A stretch of 64,000 nucleotides of DNA from Streptomyces sp. NBC_00690. GTDB taxonomy: Bacteria > Actinomycetota > Actinomycetes > Streptomycetales > Streptomycetaceae. Every line of letters begins with the position of its first letter. Position 1 is the first letter of the stretch. Shown piece by piece: positions 52,433 through 62,321 of the stretch. A program made the translations under genes and the position numbers. The DNA is taken from positions 4,526,001 through 4,590,000 of the forward strand of contig NZ_CP109009.1 of NCBI RefSeq assembly GCF_036226685.1, in the 5' to 3' direction. The notes under the pieces are model-generated. The model saw only the letters and a list, made by a program, of their open reading frames with translations, was not told where the DNA came from and ran no database searches.

Positions 52433-53593
52433 ATGTCCCGACCCCCGTCCGTCACCCGGACCCGCGGCCCGCACCGGCCGCCCCTCACCCCAGAAGAACG
52501 TTTGACGCTCGTCGACACCCTGTGCCGGGAATGGCTCGCGCACGGAGTCTCCACCCAGCCGTCCGACCGCCCCCGCGCAGAGGCGGCCGTGACCGCCCTC
52601 TACCGCCTCATCGACGCACCACCGCCGCGATTCGTCTGGGTGCCGTCCCCCACCGCGGCGCTCCCCCTCCTGCCCCGGCGCCGGGACGACCCGTCCACCC
52701 CCGCCGCACACACGGCTCGGACGTCCACCACTGACAGCCGCCCGCCGGTCGCCAACCGTCTCGCCTCACTCCAAGCCGACCTCCGCGAACGGCTGGAGGC
52801 GCGCATCCTCCCCCGCTGGTCCTTCCGAGCCGAATGGGAAGCGCTGCGCACCACCGTGCACACCTCGATCCGCGCGCCCTTGCGCATGGCCCTACTGCCG
52901 CCCACCGGCAGCACCCCCGGACTGAACTGGCACGGACAGCACGACGCCCACTGGGTCGCCCGCTTCGCACTGCACGCGCGGGCCGGCCACACGGTCTACC
53001 TCCCCGACGACGCCGCCGAACTGGCGCTCTGGACGGATCTGGCCATGTCCACCGGATGGTGGTGGCCCCGCGCCGGGCTGTGCGTGATGGCGGAACGCCC
53101 CACCGGCATCCACCTCGAAGCCCTGCCCAACAGTGCCCGCGGTGAACAACGCCTCCACCACGACGACGGCCCCGCCCTACGGTTCGCGGACGGCACCGGC
53201 ATCCACGTACTCCACGGCACGGTGGTGCCGCAATGGGTGATCACCGGGCCCACCGTCGAGCTGATCCACGGTGCGCGCAGCATCGAGGTCCGCCGCTCGG
53301 CCATCGAGCGCCTCGGCTGGGACGACTACATCGAACAGGCCGGGCTGCGGTTGGTCGCCACCGCACCCGACCCGGGCAACCCGGGCGCCCAACTCCAGCT
53401 CTACGACGCACCGCCCGAGGTCTGGGGACGTTCGCGCGTGCTGCTGGCCGTCAACGGTTCGGTGGAACCCGATGGTCGACAACGGCGCTACGGACTCGGC
53501 GTGCCGTCCTACTTCGACGATCCGGTGGCCGCGGCGGGCTGGTCGTACGGGCTCACCGGGGCCCAGTACGCCCAACTCGCACGACGCACCTGA
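52433..53593 (+). CDS. DUF6745-like hypothetical protein
   Basis: The 386-residue protein has landmarks of a Streptomyces family of unknown function (DUF6745): WLAHGVSTQPSDRPRAEAAV, W-V-P-S-P-x-A-A-L, RLHHDDGPALRFADGTGIHV and GARSIEVRRSAIERLGWDDY. No catalytic motif is evident. The ATG at 52433 is used, but a GTG at 52403 gives ten more residues. It lies before a second hypothetical gene on the same strand. Confidence 0.65.
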   Translation: MSRPPSVTRTRGPHRPPLTPEERLTLVDTLCREWLAHGVSTQPSDRPRAEAAVTALYRLIDAPPPRFVWVPSPTAALPLLPRRRDDPSTPAAHTARTSTTDSRPPVANRLASLQADLRERLEARILPRWSFRAEWEALRTTVHTSIRAPLRMALLPPTGSTPGLNWHGQHDAHWVARFALHARAGHTVYLPDDAAELALWTDLAMSTGWWWPRAGLCVMAERPTGIHLEALPNSARGEQRLHHDDGPALRFADGTGIHVLHGTVVPQWVITGPTVELIHGARSIEVRRSAIERLGWDDYIEQAGLRLVATAPDPGNPGAQLQLYDAPPEVWGRSRVLLAVNGSVEPDGRQRRYGLGVPSYFDDPVAAAGWSYGLTGAQYAQLARRT

Positions 53594-53735
53594 CGCCCGC
53601 CCGCTGGTGTACCACTGCGACGTCCTCGCGAGCCGTCAACGACACCCGGTTCGCGAGCCGTCGGGCTGCGTCGGGCCGTTGCCTGCCCCCCACCGATCCC
53701 CACACCCACTGACCCACACACCCAAGGTGATGCAC

Positions 53736-54185
53736 ATGACCATGACCCTCGCCGAACTCACCGCACGCACCGGTCTCGATGTCCTCGGCCATCTGGAACG
53801 AGAGATCACCATCCCCGTCGTCGTCGGCCTCCAGGCCCAGGGCGACCTGATCGTCGTTCCGTACGCTCTCGTCGAGGCGAGCGTGGCCGAACACTCCTGG
53901 ATCACCTGGCGGGACGTGCCAAGGACCGGGATCGAACTGCTGCGCAGCGCGGGTGGCGGCAATCCGCACACCCTCACGGCCGATCCCGGCACCTGCCGGT
54001 GGACCTCCCAGATCAGGGACGAGCGGGGTCTGGCGATCGGCATGCTGGAGACCACGGCCGTCGCCTACCTCATCCACCCCGAACACGGCGCTACGGGCAT
54101 CGCTCCCGGAAAGTACGTGGTCCGGCGCCAACGCGAGCGCGGTGACCGCAGGGCCGGAGGCACCAGCCGACTGATCGCGGACTGA
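53736..54185 (+). CDS. Hypothetical protein, 149 aa
   Basis: The protein starts MTMTLAELTARTGLDVLGHL and continues with short beta strands (PVVVGLQAQGDLIVVPYALV), the pattern VPRTGIELLRSAGGGNPHTL and a basic tail. No known family is recognised. AAGGTG lies six bases before the ATG at 53736; another in-frame ATG precedes it at 53730. It follows the DUF6745-like gene after 142 bp and could share its role. Confidence 0.6.
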   Translation: MTMTLAELTARTGLDVLGHLEREITIPVVVGLQAQGDLIVVPYALVEASVAEHSWITWRDVPRTGIELLRSAGGGNPHTLTADPGTCRWTSQIRDERGLAIGMLETTAVAYLIHPEHGATGIAPGKYVVRRQRERGDRRAGGTSRLIAD

Positions 54186-54276
54186 TCGCCGGTTGATCGC
54201 CGACCGAGCCGAACAGGCGGCGCTTGTAGCATTCGGCCGGAGTACAGGTGTGTTCGTGGACCGTGAGGAGACCGGT

Positions 54277-54918
54277 GTGACCAGCGCCGATGCGTCGCAG
54301 AGCCCCACCGACGGGCCGGTGCCCGCCCGGGCGGGAGAGAGCAAGGGCGAACGCACCCGGCGACGCATCCTCCAGGCGGCCCGTCGACGGTTCGCCGAGG
54401 TCGGCTATGAGCGCGCCACCATCCGGGCCATCGCCGAACAGGCGGGCGTCGACAAGGCGTCCGTCATCCAGTACTTCGGCACCAAGCAGGAACTGTTCCG
54501 GGAGACCGTCGACTGGGAGATCCCGGTGGCCGAGCTGACCACCGATGACCCCGGGCAGTCGGTCGAGAACTATCTACGCACCATGCTGGGTGCCTGGTCC
54601 AAGGACCCCAACAGTCCGATGACCGCACTGCTGCGCACCAGTCTGACCAGCGAGGACGCCGCTGAACTGCTGCGGGAGCGCGTGACCGCGCAGGCGATCG
54701 ACCCGATCGCGGCGCAAATCGACGATCCGGACTCCCGCCTCCGTGCGGCCCTGATCGGCGCGATGATGATGGGCATCGCCACCCATCGCCATCTGCTGCG
54801 GATGCCGGACCTGGACGGGGCGGACCTGGAGGACGTGCTGCGGTTGGCGGTGCCGGTGCTCCGGGCGCTGATCGATCCGGGCGAGACATCGGGCGAACGG
54901 CCCGACACCAAGAACTGA
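54277..54918 (+). CDS. TetR family regulator
   Basis: The 213-residue protein has a TetR helix-turn-helix (ERTRRRILQAARRRFAEVGY, ERATIRAIAEQAGVDKASVI, QYFGTKQELF) near residues 25-70 and a ligand-binding domain with LSRA-type helices (TMLGAWSKDPNSPMTALLRT). The GTG at 54277 follows GAGGAG six bases earlier. It precedes a DHA2-type exporter by 250 bp on the same strand, so it probably represses that gene. Confidence 0.85.
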   Translation: MTSADASQSPTDGPVPARAGESKGERTRRRILQAARRRFAEVGYERATIRAIAEQAGVDKASVIQYFGTKQELFRETVDWEIPVAELTTDDPGQSVENYLRTMLGAWSKDPNSPMTALLRTSLTSEDAAELLRERVTAQAIDPIAAQIDDPDSRLRAALIGAMMMGIATHRHLLRMPDLDGADLEDVLRLAVPVLRALIDPGETSGERPDTKN

Positions 54919-55072
54919 GCTCCGTCTCGTGTCCGCGGTCCGTCGTCTACCGTCCGCGGCCTGGTTCCCCTTCGCCATCGAGGCCCGCTACAGACCCCTG
55001 TAGTGGGCCTCCGTGCTGCCCGGGGCCCTCCCGCATCCCTCCCGTACTCGTCCCGAGGTCCTGTCGTGACCT

Positions 55073-55094
55073 TTTCTCAACGTCTGGTGAGAAA
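55073..55094. promoter_or_regulatory. Inverted repeat upstream of the DHA2 exporter
   Basis: TTTCTCA-N8-TGAGAAA lies 72 bases before the exporter ATG, next to an AT-rich stretch with likely promoter elements. It fits a TetR operator for the upstream regulator. Confidence 0.45.
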
Positions 55095-55165
55095 TAAAAC
55101 TAAACACCTGTCTACTTTTACCTGGTGGCGCTTCAGCGGCGCCCCCTGAACCCACCGGGAGAACC

Positions 55166-56797
55166 ATGTCCAGCGACAGCACGGCCGCGGGCCACAAGGC
55201 CGCACCGCCCTCCGGCGTCCATCCACACCTAGGGCTCGCGCTCATCGTCATCGCCGCGGCGCAGCTGATGGTCGTCCTCGACGGCACCATCACCAACATC
55301 GCCCTGCCCAGCATCCAGGCCGATCTCGACGTCTCGGCCTCCACGCTCGCCTGGATCGTGAACTCGTACGCCCTCGCCTTCGGCGGTCTGCTGCTCCTCG
55401 GCGGCCGAGCCGGTGATCTCTTCGGGCGCCGCAGGATGTTCCAGGTCGGCATCGTCGTCTTCACCCTCGCCTCCCTCCTGGGAGGAGTGGCACCCAATGA
55501 AGAACTGCTGATCGGGGCGCGCGTCCTCCAGGGCGTCGGTGCGGCCATCGCAGCGCCCACCGCGCTCTCCCTGATCGCGACGAACTTCCCCGAGGGCAAG
55601 CCCCGCAACAAGGCCATGGGCGTCTATGCCGCCATGGCCGGTCTTGGCTCCACGGTGGGTCTGCTGCTCGGCGGCATCCTCACCGACTATCTCGACTGGC
55701 GCTGGGTCTTCTTCGTCAACATCCCCATCGGTATCGCGATCCTGGCCGGCACCCGTGTCCTCGCCGAGGGCGAGCGCAACCGCGGAAGCCTGGACGTCCC
55801 CGGCGCGATCACCGGCACCGGCGGGTTGATCGCCCTCGTCTACGCCATCACCCGCAGCGGTGAGCACGGCTGGTCGGACTCCCTCACCCTGGGTTCCTTC
55901 GCCGCTGCCGCCGTGCTGCTCGTGGTCTTCCTGATGCTCCAGGCCCGGACCGAGTACCCGATGATGCCGCTGCGCCTGTTCAAGGACCGCAGCCGCTCGG
56001 GTGCCTTCCTGACCATGCTGTTCATGGGCTCCGGCATGTTCGCCACCTTCTACTTCCTCACCCTCTACATGCAGCAGATCCTCGGCTACAGCCCGGTCAA
56101 GACCGGCTTCGCCTATCTGGCGTTCAGCATGGGCATGGCCATCGCAGCGGGCCTCGGCTCCAAGCTGATCAGCCGCTTCTCGGCACGGCAGATAGCCGCC
56201 CCCGGTCTCCTGGTCGCCGCGGTCGGCATGCTCTGGTTCAGCGCCCTGGAGCCGGGCTCGTCGTACGCGACGCATCTCGCTCCGGCGATGTTCATCACCG
56301 GTCTGGGACTGGGCTCCGGCTTCGTGCCCATGACGCTCGGGGCGGTCAGTGGCGTACGTCCGCAGGACACCGGCATCGCGTCCGCGCTGCTGAACACCGC
56401 ACAGCAGGTCGGCGGCGCGCTGGGGCTGGCCGTACTGACCACCGTGTCGACGGTCGCCGCCGACGACCGGCTGCCCGATGCGGCCGGATCGCTGTACCGG
56501 GGCGCGGCAGCAGGTGACCAGGCGCTGTTGGCGCGGGCGGCCGATGCGCTGACCCACGGTTACACCACGGCCTTCACGGTGGGGGCCGCACTCTTCGTGG
56601 TGGCCCTGGTGATCACCCTGACCATGATCAATGCGGGCAGGCAGCAGGATCTCCCGGAGTCCGCGACGGGCGGGGCGGCCAAGGAGACGGGCGGGGCGGC
56701 CAAGGAGCCGTCCGGCGGAAACCCCGCCGGTCCGTCCGGCAGCACTTCCGCCACCCCCACCACCGCAGGCGCGGCGGACGGTTCGGTGGACGCCTGA
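55166..56797 (+). CDS. MFS drug exporter, DHA2 (14-TM) family
   Basis: The 543-residue protein has about fourteen hydrophobic segments. Motif A variant GRAGDLFGRRRMF follows TM2, and motif C-like GLGSTVGLLLGGILTDYLDW lies in TM5 with the D-W-R-W-V-F signature of DHA2 exporters. It should expel drugs or metabolites with protons. The C-terminal tail is low-complexity Gly/Ala/Ser and contains a direct repeat of G-G-A-A-K-E. A perfect hairpin ends it. Confidence 0.9.
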   Translation: MSSDSTAAGHKAAPPSGVHPHLGLALIVIAAAQLMVVLDGTITNIALPSIQADLDVSASTLAWIVNSYALAFGGLLLLGGRAGDLFGRRRMFQVGIVVFTLASLLGGVAPNEELLIGARVLQGVGAAIAAPTALSLIATNFPEGKPRNKAMGVYAAMAGLGSTVGLLLGGILTDYLDWRWVFFVNIPIGIAILAGTRVLAEGERNRGSLDVPGAITGTGGLIALVYAITRSGEHGWSDSLTLGSFAAAAVLLVVFLMLQARTEYPMMPLRLFKDRSRSGAFLTMLFMGSGMFATFYFLTLYMQQILGYSPVKTGFAYLAFSMGMAIAAGLGSKLISRFSARQIAAPGLLVAAVGMLWFSALEPGSSYATHLAPAMFITGLGLGSGFVPMTLGAVSGVRPQDTGIASALLNTAQQVGGALGLAVLTTVSTVAADDRLPDAAGSLYRGAAAGDQALLARAADALTHGYTTAFTVGAALFVVALVITLTMINAGRQQDLPESATGGAAKETGGAAKEPSGGNPAGPSGSTSATPTTAGAADGSVDA

Positions 56798-56845
56798 GAT
56801 CACTGGTCCCTCGCCGCGCGGCTCCACCGCCGGTGAATCCTGAAG

Positions 56846-56884
56846 GCCGACGGCCCGCTCTGCTGCTGAGAGCGGGCCGTCGGC
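56846..56884. terminator. Terminator between convergent MFS and TetR genes
   Basis: A perfect 16-bp stem (56846-56861 with 56869-56884) around a 7-nt loop can end transcripts from both sides. Confidence 0.8.
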
Positions 56885-56914
56885 ATGGAGTCCGTTCGAG
56901 GGCGTCAGCCCTGA

Positions 56915-57538
56915 TCAAGCCCCGCGGCCGGTGCCCTCGTGGGCCAGGTCCACGGTTGCCGCGATCAGTTGGTCCAGCGCCCTGCGGGTGTGCGCGCCGG
57001 GCGCCCCGCTGCCGCCCTCCATCAGCACACCCATGCACAGTCCATCGAGCCCGGCCAGAAGGAAGCGGGTCAACTCCTTCGGCGGCGTCGCGTACTGAAG
57101 CCCCGTGCGCTGTGCCGTGTCCACGAGCGCGGTGACGGCGATGTTCGTGATGTCCTGCTGGTACTTGTGCACCACTTCGCATAGCTCCGGCCGCCGCAGC
57201 GCGAAGGCGATCAGCTCCAACCAGAGCAGATTGAGCTCGGGCCGCTCGCACACGTCCGCCCAGAACACCTCGGCCGTGGCCCCGAGGGCCTCCTCCAGGC
57301 TGGTGGCATTCCGCACGCCCTCCTGCACCCCGCTGATCAGCCCCTCGGTCAGCGACTCCAGCACTGCGCGATAGAGGTCCGCCTTGGTGCCGAAGGTGTA
57401 GTGCACGGTCGCCTGTGCCACGCCCAGTTCGGCGGCGATGGCGCGTGTACTGCCCGCCGCGACGCCTTCCCGCGCCATGAGTTCGATGGCGGCGGCGATG
57501 AGCTGAGGGCGCCGTTCCGCGGCGGTCACATGTGCCAT
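56915..57538 (-). CDS. TetR family regulator divergent from the P450
   Basis: The 207-residue protein has the HTH STRAIAAELGVAQATVHYTF, G-T-K-A-D-L-Y-R, and a C-terminal ligand domain with QYATPPKELTRFLLAGLDGL. Its position, divergent from a CYP102-type gene, recalls BM3R1, the fatty-acid-responsive TetR repressor of P450 BM3. The ATG at 57538 is used; a GTG three codons earlier is possible. An inverted repeat over the P450 -35 region is its likely operator. Confidence 0.85.
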   Translation of the reverse strand: MAHVTAAERRPQLIAAAIELMAREGVAAGSTRAIAAELGVAQATVHYTFGTKADLYRAVLESLTEGLISGVQEGVRNATSLEEALGATAEVFWADVCERPELNLLWLELIAFALRRPELCEVVHKYQQDITNIAVTALVDTAQRTGLQYATPPKELTRFLLAGLDGLCMGVLMEGGSGAPGAHTRRALDQLIAATVDLAHEGTGRGA

Positions 57539-57583
57539 ACCAGCCACTATATCGACACGGTCAAGTGTTCATGTCACTCGACA

Positions 57584-57611
57584 TTGTCACCTGACAAAGT
57601 CGGTTGTATGG
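57584..57611 (+). promoter_or_regulatory. CYP102-type promoter with overlapping operator
   Basis: TTGTCA (57584-57589), a 16-bp spacer and TATGGT (57606-57611) form a promoter. TTGTCA-CC-TGACAA (57584-57597) is an inverted repeat on top of the -35, where a TetR repressor would block polymerase. Confidence 0.6.
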
Positions 57612-57707
57612 TGAATGCGGGGCGGGTGGTGAACCGCCGTGAGCCGCTGTGCGTGCCACGCATTGCCACCACTGAGGACCAACGAGGACCACGAGGGGCA
57701 GAGACCG

Positions 57708-60700
57708 ATGAATTCGACGACACTCCGCCGACCGACCACGACCCCGGTAGCGGCACCCGAACGCGGGGCCATCCCGGTCATCGGCCATGCGCTGCGGGTG
57801 CCGACCGACTCCTTCACCCAGTTCGCCATGGACGAGGCACGAGCCCTCGGACCGATCTACAACCTGCGGATATTCAGCCGCGAAAGCCTCATGGTGTCCG
57901 GCGTCGACCTCGTCGCCGAACTGTGTGACGAGACCAGGTTCCGCAAGTCGGTGGACGACCTCGCGACCGTCCGGGAGTTCGGCGGGGACGGCCTCTTCAC
58001 CGCCCTCGACCACGAGCCGAACTGGCGCAAGGCACACAACATCCTGATGCCCGCGTTCTCCTTCAACGCCCTCCGGGCGTACCACCCCACGATGCTGCTC
58101 GCGGCACAACGTCTTCTGGCCAACTGGGACGCACGTACCGGCACTCCGGTCGACGTCGCCGATGACATGACCCGACTGACCCTGGACACCATCGGCCTGT
58201 GCGGATTCGGCTACGACTTCGACTGCTTCGGCGGCGACGAGGAACACCCCTTCATCTCCACGATGGTCCGTGCCCTCGCCCACGCACAGAAGAAACTCGG
58301 ACACATCCCCGGACTCGACTTCCTCTACGCGAAATCCGAGAAGCGCCACCAGGCCGACATCACCGCCATGAACGAACTCGTCGACGACATCGTGCGCCGC
58401 CGCCGCGGGGAGCTCACCGGCCGGACGCTCGACGACTCGGCACCCGATGACCTCCTGTCCCTCATGCTCCAAGCGACGGACAAGGACACCGGCGAGACCC
58501 TCGACGACACCAACATCCGCTACCAGGTGATCACCTTTCTGATCGCCGGCCACGAAACCACCAGCGGTGCACTCTCCTTCGCCCTCTATTACCTGCTCAA
58601 ACACCCCGAAGTCCTCGCCGCGGCCCAGGCCGAAACCGATGCGCTGTGGGGCGACGACCCCGGCCCCCACCCTTCGTACGAGGACGTCGGACGGCTCACC
58701 TATCTGCGCCAGGTGCTGAACGAGAGCCTGCGCCTATGGCCCACCGCCCCCGCGTTCTCCCTCGAACCCCTGGAGGACACCCACATCGGCCGGGGATATC
58801 CACTGCGGCGCGGACAGAACGCGGTCGTGATCACACCGATGCTGCACCGCGACCCGGCCTGGGGGGACAACCCCGAACTCTTCGACCCGAGCCGCTTCAC
58901 ACCGGAACGCATGGAACAGCGCCCGGCCCACCTCTACAAGCCCTTCGGCAACGGCGAACGCTCCTGCATCGGACGCCAATTCGCCCTCCACGAGGCCACA
59001 CTGATCCTCGGGCTGATCGTCCACCGCTATCGGCTGCGCGACCACGACGACTACCAGCTCAAGATCAAGGAAACGCTGACGCTCAAGCCGGACGGCTTCT
59101 CCTTGACCCCGGTACGACGGACCAACGACGAACGCCGACCCGCGACGACCACCACCCAGGCCCCGACGACCCCGGAAGCGCCACCCACCACGACGGGGTT
59201 GCGGGCGCGCGGCACCACCCTGACCGTGCTCTACGGCTCCAACCTCGGCACCTGCCGGAGCCTTGCCGACGGGCTCGCGCAGCAGGGCACCCGCCACGGC
59301 TTCACCACCACCGTGCAGAAACTCGACGACGCCGTCGGCCGACTCGACCCCGAAGCCCCGGTGCTGATCGTCGCCGCCTCCTACAACGGACGCCCCACCG
59401 ATGACGCGGCACGCTTCGTCAACTGGCTGGAGAACAACGATCCGACCGGGCTCCCCGCCGTACCGTACGCAGTCCTCGGAGTGGGCGACCGCAACTGGCC
59501 CGCGACCTACCAACGCATCCCCACCCTGATCGACGAACACCTCGCCGCCGCAGGTGGAACCGCCATCGCACCACGGGCGGCCGTCGACGTCTCGGCCGAT
59601 GTCGCAGCGGAAACCGACCGCTGGAGCGAGCACGTGTGGTCGACCCTGCTCGACCGCTACGGCCTGCCCGGCGAAGTGGACGACACACCGGCCGGTACGC
59701 GCTACACCATCGAGGTCATGTCCGGCCCGGAAGGCCCGCTCCCGCCGACCGACGACCTCCAACCACTACTGGTCCTGGCCACGGGCGAACTCTGCGATCT
59801 GACACACCCGACGGGCCGCTCGAAGCGCTTTCTGCGCCTGCGCCTCCCGGAGGGCGCGGAGTACCGCAGCGGCGATCACCTACTGGTACGCCCGGTCAAT
59901 CCGGCCGCCCTGGTGGACCGTACGACCGCACTTCTGGGACTCGACCCCGACCGCGTCGTCCAACTGTCATCGGCCATCGAGAACCCACCGCTACCGGTGG
60001 ACCAACCCCTGAGCGTACGGGCGCTGCTCACCCACTTCGTCGAACTCGGCCAGCCCGCCACCCGACGCCAGATCAGGGCCCTGGCAGCGCTCACCCCCTG
60101 CCCGCCCGATCGGATCGGTCTGGAGCACCTGCCCGAAGGGTCCACCGCAACCATCCCTGACCTGCTGGAACGCTTCGTCTCCTGCCGTCCCACGCTCCCC
60201 GAACTGCTCGACGTCCTCGCCCTCATGCGGATGCGCCACTACTCCATCTCCTCGTCCGCGGCGCAGGCCCCGGACACGGTGGAGTTGATGGTGGCGGCGG
60301 CGCCCGTACCGCACCGCGGCGGGCAGGGCACTTGGCTCGGCGCAGGCGCCGCCTATCTGGCCGCCCAGGAACCAGGGGATGTCGTGGACGGCAGGATCGC
60401 CCCTTGCCAGGAGCCCTTCCGCCCACCGTCCGACCCGACGACCCCGGTGATCGCCATCGCCGCCGGTACGGGCCTGGCCCCCTTCCGCGCGCTGATCGCA
60501 GACCGGGCGCTGGCGGTCTCCGGCAGTGCGAACGTACCGGCCGTCCCCCTCTATCGGGCGCCGCTGCTCTGCTACTTCGGCTGCGACCACCCGGACGTCG
60601 ACTACCTCCACCGCGATGAACTCGAAGCGGCCGAAAGCATGGGAGCGGTCAGCATGCGCCCAGTCCACTCGGGAACCCCACGCGACGGCATGCGCTTCGT

Positions 60701-60923
60701 CCAGGACCGCATCGCGTGCGAGGCTGACGAGATCTGGACCCTGCTCGAAGCGGGCGCCCACATCCGCGTCTGCGGGGACGGCCGCGCGATGGCCCCGGGG
60801 GTACGGGACGCCTTCCGCACGATCTATCAGGACCGTACGGGTGCGAGTCCGTCCGATGCGGAGGAGTGGCTGAGCGCTCTGATGACGTCGAACCGCTATG
60901 TGGAGGACGTCTGGACGAGGTGA
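57708..60923 (+). CDS. Self-sufficient cytochrome P450 fused to P450 reductase (CYP102 type)
   Basis: The 1,071-residue protein joins a P450 domain to an FMN/FAD reductase as in P450 BM3. The heme domain has LIAGHETTSGAL (I-helix), an ExxR helix (NESLRLWPT) and the heme loop FGNGERSCIGRQFA with the Cys ligand. A linker rich in Thr/Pro follows near 480-500, then the flavodoxin motif LYGSNLGTCRSLAD, the FAD-binding MRHYSISSS, the NADPH site GTGLAPFRA and the BM3-like end YVEDVW. It should hydroxylate fatty acids near the omega end. GAGGGG precedes the ATG. Confidence 0.92.
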   Translation: MNSTTLRRPTTTPVAAPERGAIPVIGHALRVPTDSFTQFAMDEARALGPIYNLRIFSRESLMVSGVDLVAELCDETRFRKSVDDLATVREFGGDGLFTALDHEPNWRKAHNILMPAFSFNALRAYHPTMLLAAQRLLANWDARTGTPVDVADDMTRLTLDTIGLCGFGYDFDCFGGDEEHPFISTMVRALAHAQKKLGHIPGLDFLYAKSEKRHQADITAMNELVDDIVRRRRGELTGRTLDDSAPDDLLSLMLQATDKDTGETLDDTNIRYQVITFLIAGHETTSGALSFALYYLLKHPEVLAAAQAETDALWGDDPGPHPSYEDVGRLTYLRQVLNESLRLWPTAPAFSLEPLEDTHIGRGYPLRRGQNAVVITPMLHRDPAWGDNPELFDPSRFTPERMEQRPAHLYKPFGNGERSCIGRQFALHEATLILGLIVHRYRLRDHDDYQLKIKETLTLKPDGFSLTPVRRTNDERRPATTTTQAPTTPEAPPTTTGLRARGTTLTVLYGSNLGTCRSLADGLAQQGTRHGFTTTVQKLDDAVGRLDPEAPVLIVAASYNGRPTDDAARFVNWLENNDPTGLPAVPYAVLGVGDRNWPATYQRIPTLIDEHLAAAGGTAIAPRAAVDVSADVAAETDRWSEHVWSTLLDRYGLPGEVDDTPAGTRYTIEVMSGPEGPLPPTDDLQPLLVLATGELCDLTHPTGRSKRFLRLRLPEGAEYRSGDHLLVRPVNPAALVDRTTALLGLDPDRVVQLSSAIENPPLPVDQPLSVRALLTHFVELGQPATRRQIRALAALTPCPPDRIGLEHLPEGSTATIPDLLERFVSCRPTLPELLDVLALMRMRHYSISSSAAQAPDTVELMVAAAPVPHRGGQGTWLGAGAAYLAAQEPGDVVDGRIAPCQEPFRPPSDPTTPVIAIAAGTGLAPFRALIADRALAVSGSANVPAVPLYRAPLLCYFGCDHPDVDYLHRDELEAAESMGAVSMRPVHSGTPRDGMRFVQDRIACEADEIWTLLEAGAHIRVCGDGRAMAPGVRDAFRTIYQDRTGASPSDAEEWLSALMTSNRYVEDVWTR

Positions 60924-60981
60924 GCCGGGGGCGCTGCCCCGGGCCCCGGTGCCGGCTTTGACCCCTGTCCCGGCTACGGGC

Positions 60982-61623
60982 TCAGCGTCGCGTCAGCGGT
61001 TCGCAGCCCTGAACGGTGACGACCCCATCCGCCTTGGTCAGCATGATGATGACCCGCTCCTTGGCGTTCGCGGTCTTGAACTGCGGGAACTTGGCGTCCG
61101 ATGTGGGCTCGGTCGTGATCGTGCACAGCTCGAACAGCCCGGGCGCCGCGCCCTTGCTGGTGTAGGTGCCGGGAGGGATGTCCTCGCCGACGATGTAGTC
61201 GCCGTCGCCGTACTGCTTGGCCTTGGGCGCCGACTTCTTCTTCGGCGCCTCGGCCGGCTTCGGCGGGGTCGGCTTGGGCGGAGCTGAGGACGGCGTGGGC
61301 TTGGGCGCCACGGCCTTCTTCGGCTCGGCCGGCTTCGCGGTGACGGTCACGGTCGCCGTCGGCCCCGCGGCCGTGACCGTCACCGTGGCCTCAACGACCT
61401 TGGCCTCACTGGCCACGGTCCCCTTGTCGTCGTCGGCCGTGGAGCCGATGATCGCAAGAAGCGTCACAAAAGCGAACAGACTGCCCCCGCTGATGCCCAC
61501 GATCGCCCACAGGGACATGCGCTTCCTGACGGGAGGCGGTGGCTGATACGGGTACGGATACGGATACGGCGCTTGAGGCCCGCCCGGCTGCGTCCGCTCG
61601 GGCTCCGGGTACTGCTGGCTCAT
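60982..61623 (-). CDS. Single-TM protein with a cell-surface beta domain
   Basis: The 213-residue protein has a Pro/Tyr-rich cytoplasmic tail (with P-Y-P-Y repeats), one TM helix near 36-58 (MSLWAIVGISGGSLFAFVTL), a Thr/Val then Lys/Pro/Ala-rich stalk, and a final domain starting GDGDYIVGEDIPPGTYTSKG with two Cys. The last domain recurs on actinobacterial membrane and lipoproteins and has no defined role. It converges with the P450 gene. Confidence 0.75.
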   Translation of the reverse strand: MSQQYPEPERTQPGGPQAPYPYPYPYQPPPPVRKRMSLWAIVGISGGSLFAFVTLLAIIGSTADDDKGTVASEAKVVEATVTVTAAGPTATVTVTAKPAEPKKAVAPKPTPSSAPPKPTPPKPAEAPKKKSAPKAKQYGDGDYIVGEDIPPGTYTSKGAAPGLFELCTITTEPTSDAKFPQFKTANAKERVIIMLTKADGVVTVQGCEPLTRR

Positions 61624-61811
61624 CCGCCGATCCCCTCGTACGGGTGGTGTGTTCAGAATATGGGGGGATGGTGAACATATCGGTGCTACGGGACGCGGAG
61701 GTGGGCCTATGGGGATTTGTTACCGGCCCGGTACGCGAGCAGGGTGCGGTGAACTCGCCCTCGTGTAGGGGCATTTCGACCCGCCGATGAAGCTTGCCGC
61801 CGGCCCGCCCG

Positions 61812-62082
61812 ACACAAGCCCCGCGATCGCGGGGACCACGGTGCGTCGACGTCGCTCATCTCCCCGAGGTCGGAATCAACCCCGCATCGCGGGGACCACC
61901 CTTGGCACATGGTGTGGGTTATCGCGCCGATGGGACCACCCCCGCGCCTGCGGGGACCACTGCGGGAGTGTGGGAGCAGATCACCAGGGCTCCGGGCCAC
62001 CCCCGCGCCTACGGGGACCACGGGAGCGCGCCACCGTGACCGGACGTACTGCGGGGGCCACCCCCGCGCCTACGGGGACCAC
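61812..62082 (-). CRISPR. Type I-E CRISPR array, five 28-bp repeats and four spacers
   Basis: Repeats lie at 61812-61839, 61872-61899, 61933-61960, 61994-62021 and 62055-62082, with spacers of 32-33 bp and a period of 61 bp. Read on the minus strand they start GTGGTCCCCG, contain a C-rich/G-rich stem and end GGTGG-Y-CC, the actinobacterial type I-E form. The two leftmost repeats are degenerate at their distal ends, as expected for the oldest, leader-far end. This places the leader at the right, toward cas3. Confidence 0.92.
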
Positions 62083-62321
62083 ACTTTCTGACCTGCGGTG
62101 ATTCTAGCGATCTCGGAGCATTTCATTCGGTCGGTATCCCAGCTGCCCCGGCCCCGCTCATCGTCGCTTTTCCCTTCCATGCCTGCCAGCTCAAGACAGG
62201 GTCCATCCGTCCCCATCGATCTCACCTGGCATCCAAGTGAACAAGAACGGTCAACTCCCGTCGGCTGTCAGTGTTGCGTCTTAGGCTCCGGAATCAACCT
62301 ACCGAGGGTGAAGGGGGCGAC
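62083..62321 (-). promoter_or_regulatory. Probable CRISPR leader and divergent cas3 promoter
   Basis: The 239-bp region lies between the newest repeat and the cas3 start. The stretch next to the array (62083-62140) is less GC-rich, as leaders are. No gene is seen in it. It should promote array transcription leftward and cas3 rightward. Confidence 0.55.

Noticed and set aside
61787..62101. Open frames across the CRISPR array
   Set aside because: They come from the regular repeat sequence and have no RBS or conserved content.
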